Source of the DNA: a virus
Reading direction: 5' to 3' (one strand)
Virus record (IMG/VR): IMGVR_UViG_3300015262_000032
Span: 1 to 28,646 of that record
DNA: 28,646 bases
The notes under the pieces were generated by a model. It ran no database searches, had not been told where the DNA came from, and saw only the letters and a program-made list of their open reading frames with translations. A program made the position numbers and the translations under genes. The stretch's first letter is position 1. Every line of letters begins with the position of its first letter. This document shows positions 22,160 through 28,612 of the stretch, one piece after another.

Positions 22160-22380
22160 GCGAGTGGATTAGTGTTGATGAGCGGCTTCCTTTGATCGCT
22201 GTTGATGGACAGCATTTTGCGTGCGTCGAGGTTCTGGTAACTGATGGCGAATACGTGCACGCTACTGATTTCAAAGCGGGCGGAATACCTGTCGCCTGGG
22301 TAGAGTTTGATGGTTATGGCGCTATTGCTCGCAGCCAGATTACTCACTGGATGCCGATGCCGAAACCTCCAACAAAATAA
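22156..22380 (+). CDS. DUF551-like protein (74 aa)
   Basis: The protein begins MSEWISVDERLP and ends THWMPMPKPP, the two ends that define DUF551-type phage proteins, with EVLVTDGEYVH between them. Its start overlaps the previous stop. It is the last gene before a terminator. The protein at 27948 is a second copy of the type. The function of the family is unknown. Confidence 0.8.
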   Translation: MSEWISVDERLPLIAVDGQHFACVEVLVTDGEYVHATDFKAGGIPVAWVEFDGYGAIARSQITHWMPMPKPPTK

Positions 22381-22397
22381 CCCTTGCAAAACCACCA

Positions 22398-22426
22398 AAA
22401 GGCTCCTAATGTGAGCCTTTCTTTTT
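22398..22426 (+). terminator. Intrinsic terminator
   Basis: An AAAGGCTC / GAGCCTTT stem with a 7-base loop is followed by CTTTTT, ending the 19.2-22.4 kb block. Confidence 0.88.
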
Positions 22427-22450
22427 GGATTATTTTTGGAGGGGTTACAG

Positions 22451-22612
22451 ATGAGCAGCGAACGACCAGAGAATCACATGCTGATGGTAAAGGGTAAGCA
22501 TTTTTACTGCGACTGCGGATGCAATGTCTTCACGCGACCATTCAAGGATAAGCCGAATCGATACAAGTGCAACTCTTGCGATGCAACATACACCACGGAG
22601 CCAGCACAATGA
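22451..22612 (+). CDS. Small zinc-ribbon protein (53 aa)
   Basis: CDCGC near residue 20 and CNSC near 41 form a C4 ribbon. A GGAGGGG Shine-Dalgarno precedes the ATG. It may bind nucleic acid or a host protein. Its stop overlaps the next start (ATGA). Confidence 0.7.
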   Translation: MSSERPENHMLMVKGKHFYCDCGCNVFTRPFKDKPNRYKCNSCDATYTTEPAQ

Positions 22613-22941
22613 CAATCTCAACCACAACCCTAAGAAACGCAGCCCGAGCGATTGAGTGTGACCTGTGGACTGACCCTGACGGCGCTAACTACCTGGCTAA
22701 GGACGGGGCTATTCTTCGGCGGTGGGAGCCTGAGCATTCGTTGGCTGATGCGTTTGAGTTGATGTCAGCGCTGGACATGAAGGCTGAGAGCGTCGATGGA
22801 GGTCGATTCATCGAGGCAGAGCTATACAGGTTTCGCAGACTGCACAGAGGATGCTGCGACCATAGTCACGACCGCGCACAAGACTATAGAACGGCAATCC
22901 TTCTGTGTGCGTCAGATTTCGGTGCGCGACTATGCCAATAA
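22609..22941 (+). CDS. Hypothetical protein (110 aa), possible frameshift near its end
   Basis: The first ~75 residues look normal (LRNAARAIECDLWTDPDGAN, DAFELMSALDMKAES). After ~75 the frame becomes Arg/Cys/His-rich, while the +1 frame (GFADCTEDAATIVTTAHK onwards, open to 22987) reads more naturally. Either the coding frame shifts near 22825 by an indel, or the C-terminus is just unusual. The overlap with a 28-codon frame at 22932 slightly favours the frame as read. Confidence 0.55.
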   Translation: MTISTTTLRNAARAIECDLWTDPDGANYLAKDGAILRRWEPEHSLADAFELMSALDMKAESVDGGRFIEAELYRFRRLHRGCCDHSHDRAQDYRTAILLCASDFGARLCQ

Positions 22942-23018
22942 TCGCTTGCACATGGTTTATGTACACGTATATTCTGCCTGCCGTTAAGGTGAAAATTAGT
23001 TATTGGAGGGGTGTATGA
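22932..23018 (+). CDS. Very small hydrophobic ORF (28 aa)
   Basis: MPIIACTWFMYTYILPAVKV is hydrophobic and could cross the membrane. The frame overlaps the end of the previous gene and the start of the next one (ATGA). No good Shine-Dalgarno is seen, so it may be chance. Confidence 0.3.
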   Translation: MPIIACTWFMYTYILPAVKVKISYWRGV

Positions 23019-23335
23019 GTATCTATTGCGGAAGGAAATTTGCGATGTCAGGCGAGGGATGGTCCGAGGTGTGCGGCCAATCAATGCGGCCTTCATGGCA
23101 TCTAGCTCAGTGCGAGTCGTGCGCCAGACAAGAAATAGCAGGTCTAAAAATAAAGGTTGATGAGCTCCACGAGTTGATTCATAGCGGAATCGGCGCTGTC
23201 ATTGCCGATGCTCGTAGATATAGGTGGATTAAGCGAAACGACGGCTCACAATCTTATGTCTTGGCCAAAAACATTGATGGCGACCTAGATGCAGCTATCG
23301 ACGCAGAGATAAACGATTCTCCGGAGAACCCTTAA
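23015..23335 (+). CDS. Hypothetical protein with Cys pairs and RYxWIK module (106 aa)
   Basis: ATG 23015 follows GGAGGGG; an upstream TTG is less likely. The N-terminal 45 residues contain four Cys (a YCG near the start, VCG, and CESC), perhaps a small zinc site. The C-terminal part (RYRWIKRNDG...LDAAIDAEI) repeats the module of the protein at 20782. Its stop and the next start share one base (TAATG). Confidence 0.7.
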   Translation: MSIYCGRKFAMSGEGWSEVCGQSMRPSWHLAQCESCARQEIAGLKIKVDELHELIHSGIGAVIADARRYRWIKRNDGSQSYVLAKNIDGDLDAAIDAEINDSPENP

Positions 23336-23559
23336 TGCCAACGCTGAGCATCCTAGGGCTCACTCTGGAGGCCGATATCATCTACGTCCATACAGAGCCA
23401 GCCACACAGCACGCAAACGGCTCCAGCGAGCTTGAGTGGACTCTAGAATCAGGCACAGACGAAATAGGCGAAACAATTTCGCGAAAAGGCCTTGACTTCA
23501 TCGCCGATAAGTTTTTAGATGACATCGAACGCGCTATTTGGGCGCAGATAGGGAGATAG
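23335..23559 (+). CDS. Hypothetical protein (74 aa)
   Basis: A beta-rich N-terminus (LSILGLTLEADIIYVHTEPA) is followed by an acidic middle and a helix (FLDDIERAIWAQIG). The layout and the SELEW and IExxIW positions resemble the next protein, so the two may be diverged duplicates. The function is unknown. Confidence 0.65.
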   Translation: MPTLSILGLTLEADIIYVHTEPATQHANGSSELEWTLESGTDEIGETISRKGLDFIADKFLDDIERAIWAQIGR

Positions 23560-23563
23560 GGAA

Positions 23564-23821
23564 ATGTCGGAGTTAACGGTTTTTATTCGTGGCTATGCAG
23601 TTGACGTGAATGTGACGCGCGCATTCGTTCAGAAGCCGCTTGGTCGCATGGCTGATAGCGATGCAGATTGCTATGGCTATTCCGAACTTGATTATGATGT
23701 GATCGCTGTTATCAATGAGCACGGCGACGCCATGCAAGAAATCGCCGCCAATTCCTGGGCAGAAGCGAATCACGCAGAAATCGTCGAAAACATTTGGCAT
23801 GAACTGGAGCGTCAATCATGA
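23564..23821 (+). CDS. Hypothetical protein (85 aa)
   Basis: The sequence has VFIRGYAVDVNVTRAF at the start, YSELDYDVIAVINEHG in the middle and EIVENIWHELERQS at the end. The arrangement is parallel to the gene before it. It couples to the next gene (ATGA). Confidence 0.65.
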   Translation: MSELTVFIRGYAVDVNVTRAFVQKPLGRMADSDADCYGYSELDYDVIAVINEHGDAMQEIAANSWAEANHAEIVENIWHELERQS

Positions 23822-24045
23822 GCATTACAGTCACCCAAGCACGCATAGCACTCGAAGCCGCGCACATGGCATACGTGCAGGCTGATATCGAGCATTCTAC
23901 AGCTACCCACATCGCAAAAGAAGCGCTGACCAATGCGCGACACGAATACTGGAATGCGTGCGCTGCGTTCTGTACCAAGCTGGAGTTCGCTACGGATCTG
24001 GCTGATGTGCATGACGCGCTTATCACTCAGGGGCTTTGGACATGA
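23818..24045 (+). CDS. Hypothetical helical protein (75 aa)
   Basis: Nearly all the sequence is predicted helix by eye (QARIALEAAHMAYVQAD, then AKEALTNARHEYWNACAAF). No motif is recognised. It is coupled on both sides. Confidence 0.65.
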   Translation: MSITVTQARIALEAAHMAYVQADIEHSTATHIAKEALTNARHEYWNACAAFCTKLEFATDLADVHDALITQGLWT

Positions 24046-24221
24046 AGCTGAAGCTAATGTGGGCCATCCCGATGACACTGGTTGCTCTGGCTGCATGCCT
24101 ATTTATCGCTGGAAACATTGACGTGTTTAGCTGGAGCGAGGCCGGAAGATTCGGGTTAGTATCTGTTGGAGTAGGTGTATTTGTTCTGACTGCCACCTGC
24201 CCACTTTTCGAGGATTTCTGA
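24042..24221 (+). CDS. Small two-pass membrane protein (59 aa)
   Basis: Hydrophobic segments lie at ~5-23 (MWAIPMTLVALAACLFIAG) and ~38-53 (FGLVSVGVGVFVLTA), with short charged ends. The ATG at 24042 overlaps the previous stop. It could be an inner-membrane factor or a holin candidate. Position does not link it to lysis. Confidence 0.7.
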   Translation: MKLKLMWAIPMTLVALAACLFIAGNIDVFSWSEAGRFGLVSVGVGVFVLTATCPLFEDF

Positions 24222-24222
24222 A

Positions 24223-24477
24223 ATGAGCGAGTTGCAGCCTGGGATGCTAGCGCTTATCGTTGGTTCTCGTTACGCTGGCACTCAGATCAATATCGGCAAG
24301 ATGGTTGAGGTAATATCCATTGAGCCAGACAACTAAGCACTGGTTAAAGGCGACTCAATCACGGATCAGCATGGCGGCACGGTAGATCAGGCTATTTGCT
24401 TGAAGACTCATCTATTGCCGATTAAGCCTGAATGTGATCCGCTCGACGTAACCCATAAGGAAGAACTGCATGCATGA
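24223..24477 (+). pseudogene. Small gene with an in-frame ochre codon
   Basis: From the ATG at 24223 the frame reads 37 codons, meets TAA at 24334-24336, then stays open for 46 more codons to TGA at 24475. The two parts together (GMLALIVGSRYAGTQINIGK ... ALVKGDSITDQ ... THLLPIKPE) match the build of a common small phage protein with a 'GxLALIVGxR...NIGK' start and a 'LMPL' end. It is therefore probably one gene broken by a single substitution, unless the stop is read through. Confidence 0.6.
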
Positions 24478-24655
24478 AATTATCAAGGAAATGCAGGCTA
24501 GAGGCTGGAGCCTGGCACTGATCGCCGCAAGAAGCGGTGTCAGCCAGAATAGGCTGGAGCGTGGAGTGTTTGGCGTTCGTGAAGAGCGAGCACTACTCCG
24601 GTTGGCTGAGGAAGAATGTCACATCGATTTGGATAGCATGGGGATTGAAGAATGA
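24470..24655 (+). CDS. Small HTH protein (61 aa)
   Basis: An HTH unit is visible (LALIAARSGVSQNRLERGVF, residues ~16-35). The start overlaps the broken gene by 8 bases and has AAGGAAG before it. It is a possible transcription regulator of the belt. Confidence 0.65.
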   Translation: MHEIIKEMQARGWSLALIAARSGVSQNRLERGVFGVREERALLRLAEEECHIDLDSMGIEE

Positions 24656-24744
24656 AGTTTGATCTATTTAAATTACTCCAGTTTGTTAGCATTCTGATAA
24701 TTTCAGTTTGCGCAGGCATTAAATCGACAGTGTGGTTGGAATGA
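24652..24744 (+). CDS. Very small membrane peptide, possible first half of a split gene (30 aa)
   Basis: LFKLLQFVSILIISVCAGI is one membrane segment. It is coupled to the gene before (ATGA) and to the next tiny frame (ATGA). A single-base loss near 24731 would explain the split. Confidence 0.45.
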   Translation: MKFDLFKLLQFVSILIISVCAGIKSTVWLE

Positions 24745-24812
24745 TTGTATGGGTTGCGCTGACAATACTCTTGGATATTCAGGAAGCCATCGAGAAAGGA
24801 CATAAGAAATGA
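24741..24812 (+). CDS. Very small membrane peptide, possible second half of a split gene (23 aa)
   Basis: MIVWVALTILLDIQEAIEKG is a second hydrophobic segment with a charged end. Read as one with the frame before it, it would give a ~50-residue two-pass membrane protein. Confidence 0.4.
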   Translation: MIVWVALTILLDIQEAIEKGHKK

Positions 24813-25252
24813 GCCGCAGCGACGGAAGCACAGCAGACTACTACGTACTCCCTGAAGGCGCTACACAGCTTCAGGACTTGATCAGCCATCGAGATATGAA
24901 TTCGCAAATCGGGGAAATATTCCGGGCCTGCTATCGGTACGGGATCGTCAGTCACAGCGATAAGATGCGCGACGCTAAGAAGATCCGTTTCTATGCTCAG
25001 GCTGAGGTTGAGCGGTTGGAGAAGCTAGTAAGCGCAGTAGATCTTAGCGAGTGGCAAGAGTGGAAGAAGGGCGATATCGTCGAGTCAATGGAGAGTGGTG
25101 GCGGCATTACGAACGGAGATAGCTATATCCTGATCGCTGACCCTGAGCAAGAAAGTGGCGATATCCGATTCTACGACGATGAGGGTTGCGCAAGAATCCG
25201 AGACGCCGACAAATACCGCTTCGTATCCCGCCCAACGAGCACAGCCCAATGA
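24809..25252 (+). CDS. DUF3310-like protein (147 aa)
   Basis: Residues ~10-70 (YYVLPEGATQLQDLISHRDM, then IGEIFRACYRYG and AKKIRFYAQAEVERLEKL) match the DUF3310 pattern found in many phage early regions. The C-terminal ~70 residues form an extra beta-rich domain (SYILIADPEQESGDIRFYDD). The family's role is unknown, though it is sometimes found near nucleotide-metabolism genes. It is the last sizeable gene before a terminator. A possible 8-codon frame follows at 25249. Confidence 0.75.
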   Translation: MSRSDGSTADYYVLPEGATQLQDLISHRDMNSQIGEIFRACYRYGIVSHSDKMRDAKKIRFYAQAEVERLEKLVSAVDLSEWQEWKKGDIVESMESGGGITNGDSYILIADPEQESGDIRFYDDEGCARIRDADKYRFVSRPTSTAQ

Positions 25253-25285
25253 CCGAATACAACGAGCAGCGCTAATAATTCAATC

Positions 25286-25312
25286 AAGGCCCGGATTCAG
25301 GGCCTTTTTATT
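25286..25312 (+). terminator. Intrinsic terminator
   Basis: An AAGGCCC / GGGCCTT stem with a 7-base loop runs into TTTTTATT. It closes the 22.4-25.3 kb block. Confidence 0.9.
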
Positions 25313-25350
25313 GCATAATGGATTTACACAAGATCGGTTGAGGGATGAAA

Positions 25351-26829
25351 ATGCAAGAGCTTCAGTGGTGCATGAGTCAGGGCTACACGAATCAACAGGC
25401 GGCGGATCATCTTGGGATCAATGAGCGGACTGTGCGCAGATGGAAGGCGCGAATTGCTAGCGAGCCAGCGCAGGAAGCGGCCAATCAAGAGCAGTCGGAC
25501 ACCTACGTCATTACCTCCGCAGTCAACGCCACAAAGGCGCACAACGGCTTTCTGGCGTCGCTGCACAACTACTGCCAGGCTAACAACGCAAAGCTGATTG
25601 TTCTGCCTATGCGTTATCGCAACCCTACCCGCAAGGAAGAAACGCCTGATGACTGGTGGGATGCTCGACTGACTCCGCATATCGTCAATCAGCGCACCAA
25701 GCTGTGCCGCGACGTTGTTCTGCTCGCGGACATCAAGGTTCAGCCTACTGCAATCAACCCGCTGCAAGGCTGGCTGACCGTATCTGGAACTGACTCTGCA
25801 ATCCTGGCCCACACAAAGGTCGCGCTTCAGTCCGTGCCGACGATGGTTGGCGATGATGCCAAGCTGGTTATGACTACTGGCGCCTGCACTGTTCCGCAGT
25901 ACTCCGACACCAACGCCGGCAAGAAGGGGGAATTCCACCACACACTAGGCGCTGTGATTGTCGAGGTAGATAAGAAAGGAACGCACCTTCGCCACGTCTT
26001 GGGTGAGCGCGATGGCTCATTCATCGACCTGACTACCAAGTACTCGCGACATGGCGTTGAGGTCGCTCCTGACGCGTCCGTGTTGATCCTTGGCGACCTA
26101 CACGCTAGACAGGTAGACAGTAAGGCTCTAGACGCCACAGAGCGCCTTGCATTGGCTATAAACCCTAAGTCGGTGTGCCTGCATGATGCGCTTGACTTCT
26201 CTTCGGCATCGCACCACTCAGGTTACTTCGAGCGGTTCAAGCTTCACATCACCAAGCAGAACAGCATTCTGTCTGAGCTGAAGGTGACAGCCAAGATCCT
26301 AGACCGCATCTCGATGTGGGCGCCTGAGATCGTCATGGTTGGATCTAACCACAACGAACACTTCACGCAGTACCTGTCTAAATACGAGAACGCGCTAGAC
26401 CTAGAGAATGCGCTGGTCTATCACGAGACAAAGGCTGCGATGCTTCGGGCAATCCATGAAGGATCATACCTTGACCCGTTCAAGTACTGGGTTGATAAGC
26501 TGGCATCGACGCCCGAGGTTATCCACTGGCTGCGACCTGGCGAATCGATCTCGCGTCACGGTATCGAGCTAGGATTTCATGGCCATAGAGGGCCAAACGG
26601 AGCACGAGGCAGCACGAAAGGATTTAGCAATATCGGAGCGCGTACCGTAACTGGTCACAGCCATTCTCCTGCGATCATCGATGGCGCTTATTGCGTAGGC
26701 ACAACCAGCAAGCTCAAGATGGGATACAACGAGGATTCGCCGTCATCCTGGCACCATACGCATTGTATTGTGTACGCAAACGGGAAAAGGGCGCTTTTGC
26801 ATTGTGTATCAGGCAAATTCTTTCGCTGA
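25351..26829 (+). CDS. HTH-metallophosphoesterase, T5 A1-like
   Basis: The protein is 492 residues from the ATG at 25351 (GAGGG 6 bases upstream; an ATG two codons earlier is too close). Residues 1-38 form an HTH (MSQGYTNQQAADHLGINER, then TVRRWKARI). The C-terminal half carries metallophosphoesterase motifs in order: GDLH (248-251), HD (278-279), NHNEH (333-337), HGHRG (410-414) and GHSHSP (435-440). The final GxxGARGS / GHSHSP / SSW...YANGK layout recalls the A1 pre-early protein of phage T5, needed there for host DNA breakdown and full DNA transfer. A phosphoesterase activity on DNA is inferred. Confidence 0.7.
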   Translation: MQELQWCMSQGYTNQQAADHLGINERTVRRWKARIASEPAQEAANQEQSDTYVITSAVNATKAHNGFLASLHNYCQANNAKLIVLPMRYRNPTRKEETPDDWWDARLTPHIVNQRTKLCRDVVLLADIKVQPTAINPLQGWLTVSGTDSAILAHTKVALQSVPTMVGDDAKLVMTTGACTVPQYSDTNAGKKGEFHHTLGAVIVEVDKKGTHLRHVLGERDGSFIDLTTKYSRHGVEVAPDASVLILGDLHARQVDSKALDATERLALAINPKSVCLHDALDFSSASHHSGYFERFKLHITKQNSILSELKVTAKILDRISMWAPEIVMVGSNHNEHFTQYLSKYENALDLENALVYHETKAAMLRAIHEGSYLDPFKYWVDKLASTPEVIHWLRPGESISRHGIELGFHGHRGPNGARGSTKGFSNIGARTVTGHSHSPAIIDGAYCVGTTSKLKMGYNEDSPSSWHHTHCIVYANGKRALLHCVSGKFFR

Positions 26830-26835
26830 TAATGC

Positions 26836-26864
26836 TTGACCGCGCTAACCACGCGGTCTACCAT
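26836..26864 (+). promoter_or_regulatory. Sigma70-like promoter with an operator-like dyad in the spacer
   Basis: TTGACC and TACCAT are 17 bases apart. A perfect 7-bp inverted repeat, GACCGCG / CGCGGTC (26838-26844, 26852-26858), fills the -35 edge and the spacer. No T tract follows, so it is not a terminator. It would drive the 26.9-28.4 kb block. Confidence 0.6.
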
Positions 26865-26891
26865 CAAAAAATACAAATAACGGAGGTGGAT

Positions 26892-27050
26892 ATGAAGATT
26901 TTAGGTTTTGCAATGCTTGCGGCTGTTTTCGCTGGGCTGTTCGTGTTTACAGCGAAGTCGCACGGTTACACGCATGCCACTATATCGTGGGGTATCTCGA
27001 TATTGGTCACGGCTATTATTTTCGTGTCTATCAACCTAATTGTTGACTGA
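26892..27050 (+). CDS. Small two-pass membrane protein (52 aa)
   Basis: ATG 26892 has CGGAGGTGG. Two hydrophobic segments (FAMLAAVFAGLFVF and ISWGISILVTAIIFV) flank a short polar loop. It lines up with the next protein (LG..M, LFVF, TI.W, F..IN), suggesting a tandem duplication. Holin, superinfection exclusion or membrane takeover are possible roles. Confidence 0.75.
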   Translation: MKILGFAMLAAVFAGLFVFTAKSHGYTHATISWGISILVTAIIFVSINLIVD

Positions 27051-27067
27051 CAATAGGAGGGCTCGCC

Positions 27068-27250
27068 ATGTTTTATCTAGGCTTGTCCATGATCGTTATC
27101 GTGATGGCAGCACTGTTCGTCTTCAGCTCGATGCTGATCGGCGTCAGGATTACGACAATCATCTGGCTCACTGCTACGTTCGTAATGGCGGTGTTTGCTT
27201 TCGGGTTTATCAATTTTCGGGTGGGACGTTATGATCGCAGTTATCGTTAA
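27068..27250 (+). CDS. Small two-pass membrane protein (60 aa), paralogue of its neighbour
   Basis: A TAGGAGGG site precedes the ATG. Segments at ~4-24 and ~29-50 are hydrophobic, and the end is basic (FRVGRYDRSYR). It overlaps the next gene by 20 bases. See the neighbour for the duplication. Confidence 0.72.
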   Translation: MFYLGLSMIVIVMAALFVFSSMLIGVRITTIIWLTATFVMAVFAFGFINFRVGRYDRSYR

Positions 27251-27449
27251 ATGGCAAGAAGGCAGTCCCGCACAATTCAAACCAGGCCAATTCCTAGTCT
27301 ACGAATCCGGCGAGTATGCGCTTGTAGGCAGCAATACGGCTATCACGTCAACGCAGCGGATCGTCAAGCATACGACGCTGATTGAGGGGCATGAGTTGGA
27401 TTGGTTGCAGTCGATGGCGGTTGAGCGTTCTTTAGGAGTGGCGAAATGA
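27231..27449 (+). CDS. Hypothetical protein (72 aa)
   Basis: The ATG at 27231 is chosen over an earlier in-frame start inside the membrane gene. The product has a beta-rich start (IAVIVKWQEGSPAQFKPGQF) and a helical end. It is not recognised. It couples to the next gene (ATGA). Confidence 0.65.
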   Translation: MIAVIVKWQEGSPAQFKPGQFLVYESGEYALVGSNTAITSTQRIVKHTTLIEGHELDWLQSMAVERSLGVAK

Positions 27450-27757
27450 TCAAGGTAGGCGATAAGGTTCTTGTAACTACAGACAATTGGTTTCATGCTC
27501 CAGATGGCAAGTCATACCAGTCCGTATTTGGAACTGTTAACGCCATCAGTGGCGATCAAGAGACGCTAGGTATTCGCACTAATGCCAGAGCAACTAACTG
27601 GTACGCGACTATCGGTAATGTTCTGATTGCTGGCTGTCAAATCCACTATGCGCTCAAGACTGACGAGTGCAACACTGATGACGTTGAAGACTTCCGAGTA
27701 ATCGACGGCGAGACTAAATACTTTAGCCGTCCATCCTACATCTACAGGGCCGATTAA
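27446..27757 (+). CDS. Conserved hypothetical protein (103 aa)
   Basis: The protein looks like a small beta barrel: KVGDKVLVTTDNWFHAPDGK, VFGTVNAISGDQETLGIRTN, NWYATIGNVLIAGCQIHYAL. I recognise the type as frequent in Pseudomonas phages, without a known function. It couples to its neighbours on both sides (ATGA, TAATG). Confidence 0.75.
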   Translation: MIKVGDKVLVTTDNWFHAPDGKSYQSVFGTVNAISGDQETLGIRTNARATNWYATIGNVLIAGCQIHYALKTDECNTDDVEDFRVIDGETKYFSRPSYIYRAD

Positions 27758-27951
27758 TGACAACCCTAATCGCAATCTACCTGGCAGTCGGGTTCTTCTC
27801 GTACTGGCCGGCGCTTTACAACTGGGATGCGTACGAGCCTTGCGCCGAGGTTCGCTGGTATCACTTCATCGCAGCATGGGCTCTATGGTGCGTCTGCTGG
27901 CCTATTCGTTATGCGCAAGATGCTTGGTATTGGTGGAGGGCTAAGAAGTGA
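27757..27951 (+). CDS. Small Trp-rich membrane protein (64 aa)
   Basis: Two hydrophobic stretches (TLIAIYLAVGFFSYWPAL and FIAAWALWCVCWPI) are separated by a charged loop, and the C-terminus is aromatic and basic (WYWWRAKK). The start shares a base with the previous stop. It is a membrane protein of unknown role. Confidence 0.7.
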   Translation: MTTLIAIYLAVGFFSYWPALYNWDAYEPCAEVRWYHFIAAWALWCVCWPIRYAQDAWYWWRAKK

Positions 27952-28157
27952 GTGATTGGGTGTCGGTATCCGAGAGAATGCCGGAGTCTTCCGGACCATA
28001 TCTGGTTTACAAGGAGAAGTCGGCGTATCAGTACGGAGTCTATGATTGGTTGCGAGCAGAAGGGTGCTGGGAACCGGAGCTGATGAGCAAAAAGCGATCA
28101 GAGTCAAAGCCGAAAACGTGGGTTACACACTGGAAACAACTGGAGCCACCGAAATGA
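27948..28157 (+). CDS. DUF551-like protein (69 aa)
   Basis: The protein begins MSDWVSVSERMPESSGPYLV and ends VTHWKQLEPP, the DUF551 layout also seen at 22156. The centre has YQYGVYDWLRAEGCW. It is coupled on both sides (ATGA). The function is unknown. Confidence 0.75.
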   Translation: MSDWVSVSERMPESSGPYLVYKEKSAYQYGVYDWLRAEGCWEPELMSKKRSESKPKTWVTHWKQLEPPK

Positions 28158-28372
28158 CCACAATCAACGACCTAGACCAAATCAACACAATGGCGATGAT
28201 GACCATGTGCGAGCTTGGGTATGCGCGGTATGAGAGGTTTCGTGCTGGGCTGAAGATGGATGATGAGGCTTGCGAGAAGCTGAGGCAGTTCGTGCATTCG
28301 AATGCTGATCGCGAACACGAGCTAGAACTACGAATTAAATGCGCACCGATGTACAAACCTATGGCATACTAG
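28154..28372 (+). CDS. Hypothetical protein (72 aa)
   Basis: ATG 28154 overlaps the previous stop. The product is helical (MAMMTMCELGYARYERFRAG, then ACEKLRQFVHSNADRE). It is not recognised. It is the last gene of the belt, and a terminator follows about 80 bases later. Confidence 0.68.
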   Translation: MTTINDLDQINTMAMMTMCELGYARYERFRAGLKMDDEACEKLRQFVHSNADREHELELRIKCAPMYKPMAY

Positions 28373-28455
28373 GTCCAACAGCGCGCTATCCTCTGACTCG
28401 TTACGTTAGCGCCTTCTAATCGCGGTCCTCCCCTCCCTGCGATGCTGCACCTTTA

Positions 28456-28488
28456 GCCCATCGTGAACCGTCCGATGGGCTTCTTTTT
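28456..28488 (+). terminator. Intrinsic terminator ending the early belt
   Basis: A GCCCATCG / CGATGGGC stem with a 9-base loop is followed by TTCTTTTT. Confidence 0.92.
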
Positions 28489-28543
28489 GCCTATTAAATG
28501 GCTGTTTTTACGCAAAACAGGCAGAATATGTGCAGTTTTGTGC

Positions 28544-28555
28544 ATGTGATATCAT
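28544..28555 (+). promoter_or_regulatory. Extended -10 promoter
   Basis: ATGTGATATCAT contains TG-A-TATCAT, one base from the consensus hexamer and close to the motif at 15464. Transcription would start near 28562, at the foot of the nested hairpin. A CTGTTTT/AAAACAG dyad lies just upstream (28502-28520). Confidence 0.45.
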
Positions 28556-28560
28556 TTCTA

Positions 28561-28612
28561 CATCCGGTGACAATGCCAGCGCAGGACTTGAAATCCTGTT
28601 AGCTTCCGGATG
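28561..28612 (+). other. Nested hairpin with an anticodon-arm-like inner loop
   Basis: CATCCGG (28561-28567) pairs perfectly with CCGGATG (28606-28612). Inside, CAGGA / TCCTG (28582-28598) closes a 7-base loop CTTGAAA. The inner arm has the size and bases of a tRNA anticodon arm, but there is no T arm, no TTCGAAT and no canonical D arm, so it is not an ordinary tRNA. An ATG at 28610, within the outer stem, opens a frame to the window edge. The element could be a structured leader, a small RNA or a processing site. Confidence 0.4.

Noticed and set aside
20368-24477. Genome-wide stop-codon recoding (TAG or TAA read as amino acid)
   Set aside because: TAG, TAA and TGA all end well-supported genes in this window, and only two frames are interrupted, so local mutations are simpler.
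25249-25275. An 8-codon frame coupled by ATGA to the DUF3310-like gene
   Set aside because: It is too short to support from the sequence alone; the overlap may be chance.
26838-26858. Intrinsic terminator after the A1-like gene
   Set aside because: The 7-bp stem is good, but no T tract follows on either strand, and it lies between matching -35 and -10 boxes. It is better explained as an operator.
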